From an uncultured Bryobacteraceae bacterium (lineage in GTDB: Bacteria; Acidobacteriota; Terriglobia; Bryobacterales; Bryobacteraceae), in the NCBI GenBank assembly GCA_938003835.1, contig CALKXJ010000007.1:248001-312000 (forward strand): DNA of 64,000 nt, read 5' to 3'. Positions 17,260 to 25,861 of the stretch are shown here, one piece after another. Each line of letters begins with the position of its first letter. Position 1 is the stretch's first letter. The position numbers were made by a program, and so were the translations under genes. The notes beneath the pieces were generated by a model that was not told where the DNA came from, did no database searches, and saw only the letters and a list, made by a program, of their open reading frames with translations.

Positions 17260-18210
17260 TCAGAGCAACGCCCCCGACGCCGTCTGGGTCCGGCCGCAAC
17301 CGGCTGCTGGAGCGGGCGCCGGAACCCCGGCCGGCAACGGATGCGCATCCGGATGCAGGGCGTGCGCCAGCATCTCCAGGCTGTCGACCAGCCGTGGGCC
17401 CGGGCGGCTGAAATATTGACTGCCGTCCGCCACATAGACGCACCCATCACGGACGGCGGGCAAGGCCTCCCAAACGGGCAGCGCGCTCACGATTCGCAGA
17501 TCTTCCATGGTGCGTTCCACCCCGAAGCCGCAGCAGGCGACGAAGACCACCTCCGGCTTCCAGGCCAGCACCTCTTCCCAGCTCAGCGTCCGCGACGGGA
17601 AGCCTTCCCGGCCAAGCCCCTCGACACCCCCTGCCAGCCGGACCAGCTCGGGACTCCAGTGGCCGCAAGAAAAGGGCGGGTCGAGCCATTCCAGCAGGGC
17701 GACGCGCGGCCGGTGACGGATTCCGGCCGTGCGCGCGGCGACTGCGCCAACGCGCGCCGTGAGCTCTGCCGCCACCTCTTCCGCTTTCTGCTCCACCCCC
17801 GCAGCTTTCGCCACTTCTCGCATGGCGTCGAAGACCTCCGTCAGGCGCTTCGGTTCGAGGTGGATCACGCCGGGATGGCCGGGCAGGACACACGCGGCGG
17901 CCCGGACCTCTTCTTCGGCCACCGCACAGACGTCGCAGAGCGCTTGCGTGACGATTAGGTCAGGTCGCAGCTCTTCGAGCACTCCCAGGTCGAGCTGGTA
18001 CAGCGCACGCTTTCTCCGCAACCGCTCGCGCACCAGACGATCGATTTCGCGGCTTGAGGCATCGCCGGGAATGAGGCTGCGCGTCACCTTCGGCAACCGC
18101 CGGACCGAGGGCGGGAAATCGCATTCATGGGTGACGCCCACCAGCTGGTTCTCCAGCCCGAGAGCGCAGATCATCTCGGTCGCGCTGGGCAGCAGGGAAA
18201 CGATTCGCAT
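17260..18210 (-). CDS. Cobalamin-binding, BtuF-like substrate-binding protein
   Basis: The 316-residue protein starts MRIVSLLPSATEMICALGL, the standard opening of the BtuF/periplasmic-binding TroA-like fold. It contains HECDFPPSVRRLPKVTRS, DLIVTQALCDVCAV and GCVYVADGSQYFSRPGPRLV, motifs of the 'cobalamin-binding protein' family. It has no signal peptide, unlike E. coli BtuF. Either it acts in the cytoplasm, as many orphan members apparently do, or its leader is missing. No BtuC or BtuD transporter genes are nearby. It lies 9 bp after the DUF6580 membrane gene and 2 bp before the DUF71 gene, forming a compact operon. Confidence 0.8.
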   Translation of the reverse strand: MRIVSLLPSATEMICALGLENQLVGVTHECDFPPSVRRLPKVTRSLIPGDASSREIDRLVRERLRRKRALYQLDLGVLEELRPDLIVTQALCDVCAVAEEEVRAAACVLPGHPGVIHLEPKRLTEVFDAMREVAKAAGVEQKAEEVAAELTARVGAVAARTAGIRHRPRVALLEWLDPPFSCGHWSPELVRLAGGVEGLGREGFPSRTLSWEEVLAWKPEVVFVACCGFGVERTMEDLRIVSALPVWEALPAVRDGCVYVADGSQYFSRPGPRLVDSLEMLAHALHPDAHPLPAGVPAPAPAAGCGRTQTASGALL

Positions 18211-18219
18211 CGGCCCCTG

Positions 18220-18777
18220 CTACCGAGATGGGACCATTGAGCGCTCGCGGAGCGCCGGCAGGCTCCTATCGGCCAAAGCCAGGCCGCCGAAAAGCGCAGC
18301 CGCATAGACCGCATCCCCGAACAGCGTGAGATGAAAGAACGGGATCGCCGCCACGTAGCAGGCGGCCAGTCCCGCCGCACTCTTGGGATAGGCCGATCCC
18401 AAAGCCCAAACGCCGAAGTTGGTGACCACGAAAAACAGAATCGATCCGGCAAGCGTAGCCCCCGCGATCGACGCGAAAGATCGGCGACCCCGAAGCCACC
18501 GGCCGAGGCACACAACCAGGGCAAAGCTGCCATAGACGACGGGCATCAGTGGGTGCAGGCCCCGAGAGAGGTCGCCCGCGAGCACGCCGATCGCCAGATC
18601 GCTCAACAACATCGCGGCCAGCGGCACCAGGAAGGCCTGGCGCAGATCGGCCAAGCAGGCTCCGCCGAACAGAGCCATCGCCCCGATCGGCGTGAAGTTG
18701 GGTGGATGCGGAAGCAGCCGGGAGGCGGCCGCCGCCAGGATCATCGTCGCGAGGACGAGGAATCGAAGTCGTTGCAT
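18220..18777 (-). CDS. Small integral membrane protein, DUF6580-like (possible vitamin transporter S component)
   Basis: The 185-residue protein has about five to six predicted membrane spans. It contains LPHPPNFTPIGAMALFGGAC and SILFFVVTNFGVWALGS, features I associate with the DUF6580 putative transport family. Its size and topology resemble S components of ECF vitamin transporters, where a small membrane protein binds the vitamin. It is the first gene of an operon with a cobalamin-binding protein and a DUF71 ATPase, so corrinoid uptake is a reasonable guess. No ECF energising genes are seen here. Confidence 0.7.
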   Translation of the reverse strand: MQRLRFLVLATMILAAAASRLLPHPPNFTPIGAMALFGGACLADLRQAFLVPLAAMLLSDLAIGVLAGDLSRGLHPLMPVVYGSFALVVCLGRWLRGRRSFASIAGATLAGSILFFVVTNFGVWALGSAYPKSAAGLAACYVAAIPFFHLTLFGDAVYAAALFGGLALADRSLPALRERSMVPSR

Positions 18778-19096
18778 GTTCGGCTTCTCCCAGAATCCAA
18801 CTCCGGCGGGTGCCGGGCGGCCGGCCCGGCCCGCGCGCTGGCGCAGATTAATGAATCCGCAGCATTCCCTAGCCTAGCAGCAACTCCGCCGAATGAGCAA
18901 AGCCCGGACGTGAGCCTGATCCGCTGCTCCTCGGTCTTCGCCCGGCTCGAATCGGCGGCTGCGGTTTCTCGCCAAAACCGGCCGAACTGGCTGCACCGCG
19001 GCCTCACTCGATCGGACGGCGCCACCGGCAAGAGCATCCGCTGCGCCGGCTCACGGCATAAGTCCGTGTCGCTTTTCGGCCGATCGACTCTTGGCG
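18778..19096. other. Divergent intergenic region without a recognisable gene
   Basis: These 319 bases separate a minus-strand vitamin-type operon from a plus-strand membrane protein gene, so both promoters should be here. I found no convincing -35/-10 pair. I also looked for a B12-box (GCCACTG and surrounding conserved loops) on the minus strand because of the cobalamin context and saw none. No tRNA or repeat is visible. Confidence 0.5.
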
Positions 19097-20656
19097 ATGG
19101 TCAGTTTTCCACTGAGCGCCCCTCCACTCGCCAGGTGCCTGCTGGCTCGCGAGCGCCTGAAGCGATGGCTTGTCCCCTCGCTCGGCGACGTGCTGTTGCT
19201 CGCCTGGATCGCCTGGTTCTTCCTGGCCGGCTGGGATGCGCTTCTGGCCGACGGCGACACCGGCTGGCACATCCGTACGGGCGAGCAGATCCTCGCCACA
19301 CGCTCGGTCCCGCGCACCGATTCGTTTTCCTTCACCAAGCCGGGCGAGCCGTGGTTCGCCTGGGAATGGCTCAGCGAGCTTCTGTACGCCGCGGCATTCC
19401 GCCTGGCGGGCCTCAAGGGGGTGGTGCTGATGGCCGGGATCCTCATCGCAGGCTTCGGACTGCTGCTCGTGCGCTGGATGCTCTGGCGCGGGGCCACTCC
19501 GGTGGCCGCTCTGCCGGTGGCCCTGGCCGCTTTCGGCGCCTCGTCGGTGCACTTCCTGGCACGGCCGCATCTTTTCACCTGGTGGCTGCTGGTGATTGCC
19601 CTGTGGCTGTGGGAGCGCGACACCTTACGCCGCGACGGCTGGGTCTGGCTGCTCGTGCCGCTGACGACGGTCTGGGCCAACTTGCATGGCGGTTTCGTGG
19701 CCTGGCTGGTGACGCTAGCGGCGCTCGCGGTGGCACAGGCGCTCGAGGCGGCCCTCGGCCGACGCCCAGAGCCCGGCGGCAACCCGATCGCCCGTTCGGC
19801 GCTGCTGTGGCTGGCGTGTGCAGCGGCCACCCTGGCCAACCCATATGGCTGGCGACTACACGAGCATCTGGCGCGATATCTCACCGCCGGCTGGATCCGC
19901 GACACGGTCGCCGAATTTCGCTCCCCCGCCTTCCGCAGCGAGAGCGTCTTCTGGTTCGAGTTCTTGTTGTTTGCCGGGTTGATGGCGGCGGCCGCGGCGC
20001 TGGCGCGAAAGCGCCTCGCCCCGGCGGCGCTCCTCATCATGTGGGCGCATGCGGCGCTGGTTTCCGCGCGCCACATTCCGATCTACGTGATCGTCGCCGC
20101 GCCCCTCGTCGCCGATGAGCTGAGCGCTCTCTGGCACCGTCTGGCGGCGCCGGGGTCGGCCGCGGGCGCGCTGGAGCAAGCGGCGGCGGACTCGCGACGG
20201 CACCTGCGGCGCCTTTCCCTCTGGCCGGCGCTCGTCCTGGGGGCGCTCGCCATCGGAGCCATTCCCGCGCGCTGGCCGGAGGATTTTCCTGCCAGGCGGT
20301 TCCCCGTCGCGATGGTGACACGGCAGCAGGAAGCACTCGAGGGCGCCCTCGTCTTCGCTTCCGACGAGTGGGCCGATTACCTGATCTGGCGCCTCCCGGG
20401 GCGGGCGCGCGTCTTCCTGGACGGCCGCAGCGACTTTTTCGGCCCCGAGCTGGTCGGCGAGTATCTGGCCGTCTTTGGCGGCCGCCACGACTGGGAGCAG
20501 ATCCTGGACCGGCGCGCCTGCGACGCGGTTCTTGTGCCGGTTTCGGCCCCCGTCGCCGGCCTTCTGAAGCTGAGCCCGAACTGGCGACTGCTCGAGGATG
20601 ACGGCCAGGCGATCCTCTTCCTCCGGCGCGAAGGGGCTGCCGCGCCGCCCTCCTAA
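19097..20656 (+). CDS. Multi-span membrane protein, GT-C glycosyltransferase-like
   Basis: The 519-residue protein has roughly ten hydrophobic segments. An early luminal loop reads LADGDTGWHIRTGEQILA and then FSFTKPGEPWFAWEWLSE, in which the Asp-Gly-Asp and Trp residues resemble the first external loop of GT-C glycosyltransferases and of the common acidobacterial/planctomycete 'DGDTGWH' membrane proteins. The C-terminal portion (after about residue 410) is soluble and includes VFLDGRSDFFGPELVGEYLA. A lipid-linked sugar donor would be expected for a GT-C enzyme. Membership is inferred from topology and this loop only. ATG at 19097 is chosen over a TTG two codons upstream. Confidence 0.6.
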   Translation: MVSFPLSAPPLARCLLARERLKRWLVPSLGDVLLLAWIAWFFLAGWDALLADGDTGWHIRTGEQILATRSVPRTDSFSFTKPGEPWFAWEWLSELLYAAAFRLAGLKGVVLMAGILIAGFGLLLVRWMLWRGATPVAALPVALAAFGASSVHFLARPHLFTWWLLVIALWLWERDTLRRDGWVWLLVPLTTVWANLHGGFVAWLVTLAALAVAQALEAALGRRPEPGGNPIARSALLWLACAAATLANPYGWRLHEHLARYLTAGWIRDTVAEFRSPAFRSESVFWFEFLLFAGLMAAAAALARKRLAPAALLIMWAHAALVSARHIPIYVIVAAPLVADELSALWHRLAAPGSAAGALEQAAADSRRHLRRLSLWPALVLGALAIGAIPARWPEDFPARRFPVAMVTRQQEALEGALVFASDEWADYLIWRLPGRARVFLDGRSDFFGPELVGEYLAVFGGRHDWEQILDRRACDAVLVPVSAPVAGLLKLSPNWRLLEDDGQAILFLRREGAAAPPS

Positions 20657-20702
20657 AGTCGGCCGTCGTTTCTGCCGAACTTCCCTGCGGAGTTCCAGGC
20701 CC

Positions 20703-20921
20703 GTGAAACGCGGCAAAGCAAAGCGTAGGGTCCCCAGACGAATGCGGGAGGCCGAGGAGAGCTGGCGGCTCCCCTCGGGAGAGTCGCTCGAAGAGTTCGC
20801 CCTTCACGCGGGGTTCGTCGGTTCGCTGCTGACGGTCTCGGAAGTTCTCGAGCGGGAGAAGGGCGAGGTGGAGACAGCGCCGGCCGAGGCGGCCGTCCGG
20901 CGCAATCGGCAGAGGCAATGA
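20703..20921 (+). CDS. Possible small basic protein upstream of the Tad genes
   Basis: A 72-residue frame starts at GTG (20703), or at ATG 20742 for 59 residues, and is very basic at its N terminus. The second part contains SGESLEEFALHAGFVGSLLT, which looks like a plausible folded helix pair. No strong ribosome-binding site or recognised family supports it. It occupies the 365-bp interval between the membrane protein and cpaB, where a pilin gene would normally be expected. It is not a pilin, having no hydrophobic N-terminal helix or GxxxxEY-type processing site. The rest of the interval (20922-21021) shows nothing I can name. Confidence 0.3.
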   Translation: MKRGKAKRRVPRRMREAEESWRLPSGESLEEFALHAGFVGSLLTVSEVLEREKGEVETAPAEAAVRRNRQRQ

Positions 20922-21021
20922 GGGGGGAGGTGCCGCCAAGGGGCGCTGCGCGCGACCGCCGACCTCCGGCGGAGGGTGGCCGGGTGAAAGCGCGCCGCTT
21001 GCGGCGCTGGGAGCGCGACGG

Positions 21022-21933
21022 ATGGATCGGAGATTCTTGATCGTCCTGGTGGTCAGCCTGCTGTTTGCGCTGGTGGTCTCGAGCGTCTTCTATCAGGTGC
21101 TGGTGCGGGCGCGCTCGAGCCCCGCCCCTGCGGCTGAGCCGGCCGAGATGCGGGACCTGGTCGTGGCGGCCAAGCCCCTGCCGGTGGGCGCGACCGTCAA
21201 GCCCGACGACGTCAAGGTGGTCAAGGTGCCGGCAGCGCACTTCCCCAAGGGCGCCGCCTCGCGCGTCGAGGAGGTGATCGACCGGCCGGTGGTCTCCAAC
21301 ATCCTGCTCGACGAGCCGGTGCATCTGGGCCGGCTGGCGGAGCGGGGCAGCGGCCTGGGCCTGGCGCCCATTATCCCCGAGGGGATGCGCGCCGTCTCGA
21401 TCCGGGTCGACCAGGTGGTGGGCGTCTCCGGTTTCGTCATGCCGGGCATGCGCGTCGACGTCCTGCTCACCGGCAACCCGCCCGACGGCGAAGGAAAGAT
21501 GACGGTCACTGTGCTCCAGAACATCCAGGTGCTTTCGGCCGACCAGAAGATCGAACCCGACGCGCGCGGCCAGGCGATCAACGCCACCACGGTGACCTTG
21601 CTGGTGACGCCGCAGCAGGCCGAGGTGATCACCCTGGCGGCCAATGAAGGGAGGGTGCAACTGGTGCTGCGCAACGGCACGGACCAGCAGCTGGCCAAGA
21701 CCGAAGGGATGACCACGGCGGAGCTCTATCGGCGTCCGGGCGCCCGGCCGCCGGAGCCGGCTCCGCGCGCCGCGGCGCCGCCGAGACCGCCGGCGGCCGA
21801 GACCCGGCCGGAGCCCCCGCCGCCGCCCCGGCTGGTTCCTGCCGTGGAGGAGATCGTCGTCTACCGGGGAACGGAGCGCAAGGTGGAGGCGGTGAGCCGG
21901 GCGGCTTCGGCCGAGGCGGGGGGTGGGCAGTGA
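21022..21933 (+). CDS. cpaB: Flp pilus assembly protein CpaB/RcpC
   Basis: CpaB is a periplasmic or inner-membrane component that works with the secretin in Tad/Flp pilus export. The 303-residue protein has an N-terminal membrane anchor (LIVLVVSLLFALVVSSVFYQ), then an SAF domain (DLVVAAKPLPVGATVKPDDV) and the CpaB signature MRAVSIRVDQVVGVSGFVMP with GMRVDVLLT. A Pro-rich stretch around residues 240-275 precedes a final VEEIVVYRGTERKVE. Length and order are typical. It is the first gene of the secretion cluster, and its stop overlaps the next GTG start by 4 bp. Confidence 0.93.
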   Translation: MDRRFLIVLVVSLLFALVVSSVFYQVLVRARSSPAPAAEPAEMRDLVVAAKPLPVGATVKPDDVKVVKVPAAHFPKGAASRVEEVIDRPVVSNILLDEPVHLGRLAERGSGLGLAPIIPEGMRAVSIRVDQVVGVSGFVMPGMRVDVLLTGNPPDGEGKMTVTVLQNIQVLSADQKIEPDARGQAINATTVTLLVTPQQAEVITLAANEGRVQLVLRNGTDQQLAKTEGMTTAELYRRPGARPPEPAPRAAAPPRPPAAETRPEPPPPPRLVPAVEEIVVYRGTERKVEAVSRAASAEAGGGQ

Positions 21934-23261
21934 AGCCGAGACGCGTTGTGGGGAAACGCACGGTCGCGCTCGTGGCGGCGGTCCTCGCGGCGGCCCTGCT
22001 TTCGGGGCAGAACCCGGAGGAGTTGCGCGTGACGGTGGGCAAGAGCCTGGTGCTCGACTATCCGGCCGATATCGCCCGCATCTCGACCTCGAACCCTGAC
22101 GTGGTGGACGCCGTCGCCGTGAGCACGCGCGAAATCCTGTTGCACGCCAAGGGGCACGGAGCGGCGACGGTCGTCGTCTGGGCCCGGAGCGGCGAGCGGA
22201 ATTTCTACACGATCACGGTGGAGCACAACCTGGCGCCCATCCGCCAGCTTCTCGAGGCGACCTTCCCGGGCGAGGAGATTCACCTGGCCTCGGCCCGCGA
22301 TTCGGTGACGCTCACCGGAACCGTCTCCTCGCAGGAGGTCTCCGAGCGGGCGGCGGCACTGGTGGCCTCGCTTGCCAAGACGGTGGTCAATCATCTCCGC
22401 GTGCGCCCGCCGGCAGTGGAGAAACAGATCCTGCTCCGGGTCAAGTTCGCCGAGCTCGACCGCGATGCGACGTCGCAGTTCGGCACCTCGATCGTCTCGA
22501 CCGGGGCCACGAACAGCATCGGACGCGTGACGACGGGCCAGTTCGGCGCGGCCACTCCGGATGCCATCGAAGGCCGCGCTACCAGCTTCCGGATCACCGA
22601 CGCCCTCAACGTGTTCGCCTTCCGGCCCGATCTCGACCTGGCGGCGTTCCTGCGGCTGCTCGAAAGCCAGGCGCTGCTGCAAGTGCTGGCCGAGCCGAAC
22701 CTGGTGACGAGCGACGGCAAGGAGGCCAGCTTCCTGGTGGGCGGCGAGTTCCCGGTTCCGGTGCTGCAAGGCGGGGCGATGGCCGGGGCCGTGACGGTGC
22801 AGTTCCGCGAGTTCGGCATCCGGCTGAACTTCACGCCGCAACTGACGCCGAACGGCACCATCCGGATGTACGTACGGCCGGAGGTCTCGACCATCGACCT
22901 GATGAACGCGATCTCGATCGGCGGCTTCACCATCCCGGCGCTGGCGACGCGGCGCATGGAGACCCACATCGAGCTGGCCGAGCGCCAGAGCTTCGTCATC
23001 GCCGGCCTCATCGACGACCGCGTGCGGGCCACCTTCAACCAGATTCCCGGCTTGGCCAGCATCCCGATCCTGGGCGAGCTGTTCAAGAGCCGGGAGAAGA
23101 AGCGCTCCAAGAGCGAGCTGCTGGTGATGGTGACGCCGGAGATCGTGCGGCCGCTCGAGCCCGACGAGCCCCGGCCGGAGATTGAGATGCCGATCGAGTT
23201 TCTCGAGCGGTTCAGGCGGGGCCAGCGCATGGGCTACGACGGCCGCGTCAAGGGCAACTGA
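21930..23261 (+). CDS. cpaC: Outer-membrane secretin CpaC/RcpA of the Tad system
   Basis: The 443-residue protein starts at GTG within the cpaB stop, with a hydrophobic leader (TVALVAAVLAAALLSGQN). A BON/pilus-secretin N domain follows (LRVTVGKSLVLDYPADIARI, then STSNPDVVDAV and LHAKGHGAATVVVW). The secretin core contains VLAEPNLVTSDGKEASFLVG, GGEFPVPVLQ, VQFREFGIRLNFTP and IPGLASIPILGELFKSRE, ending with ELLVMVTPEIV. It would form the outer-membrane ring for the pilus. A TadD lipoprotein pilotin is not seen nearby. Length and domain order are standard. Confidence 0.95.
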   Translation: MKPRRVVGKRTVALVAAVLAAALLSGQNPEELRVTVGKSLVLDYPADIARISTSNPDVVDAVAVSTREILLHAKGHGAATVVVWARSGERNFYTITVEHNLAPIRQLLEATFPGEEIHLASARDSVTLTGTVSSQEVSERAAALVASLAKTVVNHLRVRPPAVEKQILLRVKFAELDRDATSQFGTSIVSTGATNSIGRVTTGQFGAATPDAIEGRATSFRITDALNVFAFRPDLDLAAFLRLLESQALLQVLAEPNLVTSDGKEASFLVGGEFPVPVLQGGAMAGAVTVQFREFGIRLNFTPQLTPNGTIRMYVRPEVSTIDLMNAISIGGFTIPALATRRMETHIELAERQSFVIAGLIDDRVRATFNQIPGLASIPILGELFKSREKKRSKSELLVMVTPEIVRPLEPDEPRPEIEMPIEFLERFRRGQRMGYDGRVKGN

Positions 23262-23275
23262 ACAGGGAGGGGTGC

Positions 23276-24463
23276 ATGGCGGAGCCCAGGGGACGGACAG
23301 GCGAGGCGGAACTGACGGCGCTGCTCGTAGCGCCGGATAGGGAGCTTGCCTCGCGCCTGCTCGCCACGCTGGCCGGGGCCCGCAGCTTCCAGGTGCTGGC
23401 CGAGCTCAAGAGCTATCCAACGCTTCAGACGCTCGAGATCCGCCTGCGGCAGCTCCGTCCCGACGTCGTGCTTCTCGATGTGGCCACCGACGGCGAGGCC
23501 GCCGCCCAGCTGATCCGCTTTCTCGCCTCCTGGCGGCCCCAGACGCTGGTGGTGGGCCTGGCCCCGGCGCATGAGCCCGAGATGGTGCTGCGCACGTTGC
23601 GGCTGGGCGCCAGCGAGTTCCTGGCGGCGCCCTTCGCCGCAGGCGAACAGCGGGAGGCGGTGGCGCGTCTGCGCCGGCTGAAGGCGCCCGAGGCGGGTGT
23701 GCGGGCGGCGGGACGGGTGGCGGTGTTTGCTGCGGCCAAGCCGGGCGCGGGCGCCTCGACGCTCGCCGCGCAGACGGCGCTGGCGCTGCGCCGCCAGACC
23801 GGCGGCCGGGTGCTGGCGGCAGATCTCGATCCGGAGGGCGCCAGCCTCGCCTTTTATCTCAAGCTCGATCCTCCGGCGACGATCGCCGACGCGCTCGAGC
23901 GGGGAGGGGGCCTCGACCCGGCCTGCTGGGCCGCCCTGGTGGCCAGCTGCCACGGCATCGAGGTGCTCGCCGGACCCTCGGAGCCAGGCGGAGAAGCGGT
24001 GGAACCCTCGCGGCTCTATGACCTGATCGAGTTTGCTCGGCAGCTCTACGACTGGGTGGTGCTCGACGCGCCGGCCGTGCCCCGCCGGACGACGCTGGTG
24101 GCGCTTTCGGCCTCCGATCGGGCCTTCCTGGTCTCGACGCCCGAGCTGGCCAGCCTGCACCTGGCGCACCGGGCCGTGGGACTGCTCGGGCAGCTCGGTT
24201 TCGGCCGTGACCGTTTCGAGGTGATCATCAACCGCTGGTCGAAGCGCCACGGGGTGGGCGCCGAGGAGATCCGGCGGATGCTGGCTCATCCGGTGGCGGC
24301 GCTGCTGCCGGAGGATCCCCTGGCGCTGCACCAGGCGGTCTCGCTCGGCCAGGCGGTGGCGGCCGAGCGGGAGCTGGGCCGGGCCCTGGAGGGGCTGGCG
24401 CGGACGCTGGCGGCGGCCGAGACCGCGCGGGCGCACGCCGGAGCCGGAGCGGGTACGGCTTAG
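23276..24463 (+). CDS. tadZ: TadZ/CpaE-like localisation ATPase with degenerate P-loop
   Basis: Residues 12-120 form a receiver-like domain (LLVAPDRELASRLLATLAG, RPDVVLLDVATDGE), followed by a MinD/ParA-type domain from about 148. TadZ proteins place the Tad machine at its cellular site. The P-loop reads FAAAKPGAGASTLA (KPGAGAST at 155-162). The signature lysine of the deviant Walker A motif is present, but the second, catalytic lysine of KGGxGKT is replaced by Ala, so ATP hydrolysis may be weak or absent. The later VVLDAPAVPRRTT corresponds to the switch region. A strong GGGAGGGG precedes the ATG. Confidence 0.88.
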   Translation: MAEPRGRTGEAELTALLVAPDRELASRLLATLAGARSFQVLAELKSYPTLQTLEIRLRQLRPDVVLLDVATDGEAAAQLIRFLASWRPQTLVVGLAPAHEPEMVLRTLRLGASEFLAAPFAAGEQREAVARLRRLKAPEAGVRAAGRVAVFAAAKPGAGASTLAAQTALALRRQTGGRVLAADLDPEGASLAFYLKLDPPATIADALERGGGLDPACWAALVASCHGIEVLAGPSEPGGEAVEPSRLYDLIEFARQLYDWVVLDAPAVPRRTTLVALSASDRAFLVSTPELASLHLAHRAVGLLGQLGFGRDRFEVIINRWSKRHGVGAEEIRRMLAHPVAALLPEDPLALHQAVSLGQAVAAERELGRALEGLARTLAAAETARAHAGAGAGTA

Positions 24464-24490
24464 TGCAAAAGGAGGACGGAGAAAGAGTCG

Positions 24491-25852
24491 ATGCTGCCTC
24501 TGAACGAGTTCCGAACCGAGACGCCGCTCAGTTGGGAGCAAAGGCTGTTGCGCAATGCGGGCCGGCCGCGCTCAGCCCTGCGGCCGGAATACCAGGAGCT
24601 CAAGTTCACGCTGCACCGCAAGCTGCTGGACAAGATCAACCTGGAGGCGCTGGCGACCATCGACAACCAGCGCGTGCGCGGCGAGGTCCGGCAGGCGCTG
24701 CTCGCCCTTATCAACGAGGAGCAGACGCTGCTGAGCTCGGCCGAAAAGCAGCAGATCGCCGAGGAGGTGCTCGACGAGGTTTTCGGCCTGGGGCCGCTCG
24801 AGCCGCTGCTGCAAGACCCGACGATCTCCGACATCCTGGTGAACACCCACAAGCAGGTCTACGTCGAGCGCCGGGGCGTGCTCGAGCTCACCAACGTCAC
24901 CTTCCGCGACGACGCGCACCTGCTGCGGATCATCGACAAGATCGTCAGCCAGGTGGGCCGGCGCATCGACGAATCCACGCCGATGGTCGATGCGCGGCTG
25001 GCCGACGGTTCGCGCGTGAACGCCATCATTCCGCCGCTGGCGGTGGACGGGCCGCTGCTGTCGATCCGGCGTTTCGGCACCGACAAGCTGATGCCGCCCG
25101 ATCTGGTGGAGAAAAAGACGCTGACGCAGGGGATGATGGACCTGCTCGAGGCGGCGGTCAAGGCGCGGCTGAACATCGTGATCGCCGGCGGCACCGGCGC
25201 CGGCAAGACGACGCTGCTCAACGCGCTCTCGTTCTTCATCTCCCCGCGGGAGCGGATCATCACCATCGAGGATGCCGCCGAGCTCCAGCTCAAGCAGCCG
25301 CACGTGGCGCGGCTCGAGACCCGACCGCCCAATCTCGAGGGTCACGGGGCGGTGCGGCAGCGCGAGCTGCTCATCAACAGCCTGCGCATGCGGCCGGACC
25401 GGATCGTCATGGGCGAGGTGCGCGGCGAGGAGGCGATGGACATGCTCCAGGCGATGAACACCGGCCACGACGGTTCGCTGACGACGATTCACGCCAACAG
25501 CCCGCGCGATGCGGTCTCGCGCCTGGAGGTGATGGTCTCGCTCGCCAACGCGAACATGACGCTCAAATCGATCCGGCAGCAGATCGCCAATGCCGTCGAC
25601 CTGTTCGTGCAAGCGACGCGCCTGAGCGACGGCTCGCGCCGCGTGACCAGCATCACCGAGGTCACCGGCATGGAGGGCGACGTGGTGACGCTGCAGGACA
25701 TCTTCGTCTTCGAAAAGCGGGGTCTTTCGCCCGAGGGCAAGGTGCAGGGCCGCTTTGCGGCCACCGGGATCCGCCCGAAGTTCTACGAGCGGCTGCTCGC
25801 CGCCGGCATCCGGCTGCGGCCGGATCTGTTCGACGAGGTCGTGGAGGTCTAA
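24491..25852 (+). CDS. cpaF: Secretion ATPase CpaF/TadA
   Basis: CpaF is the hexameric motor that drives pilus assembly or retraction at the inner membrane. The 453-residue protein has the family N-terminal domain ([20 protein letters not shown]), the region [17 protein letters not shown], Walker [15 protein letters not shown] at 231-244, the Asp/His-box region [18 protein letters not shown], and Walker B-type [20 protein letters not shown] followed by [19 protein letters not shown]. All catalytic elements are intact. Two purine-rich sites lie upstream; the GGAG nine bases before the ATG fits best. Confidence 0.96.
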   Translation: MLPLNEFRTETPLSWEQRLLRNAGRPRSALRPEYQELKFTLHRKLLDKINLEALATIDNQRVRGEVRQALLALINEEQTLLSSAEKQQIAEEVLDEVFGLGPLEPLLQDPTISDILVNTHKQVYVERRGVLELTNVTFRDDAHLLRIIDKIVSQVGRRIDESTPMVDARLADGSRVNAIIPPLAVDGPLLSIRRFGTDKLMPPDLVEKKTLTQGMMDLLEAAVKARLNIVIAGGTGAGKTTLLNALSFFISPRERIITIEDAAELQLKQPHVARLETRPPNLEGHGAVRQRELLINSLRMRPDRIVMGEVRGEEAMDMLQAMNTGHDGSLTTIHANSPRDAVSRLEVMVSLANANMTLKSIRQQIANAVDLFVQATRLSDGSRRVTSITEVTGMEGDVVTLQDIFVFEKRGLSPEGKVQGRFAATGIRPKFYERLLAAGIRLRPDLFDEVVEV

Positions 25853-25861
25853 CCAGGGGCG

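Noticed and set aside
18778-19096. Cobalamin riboswitch before the putative B12 operon
   Set aside because: No B12-box or the surrounding conserved loops were found on the minus strand.
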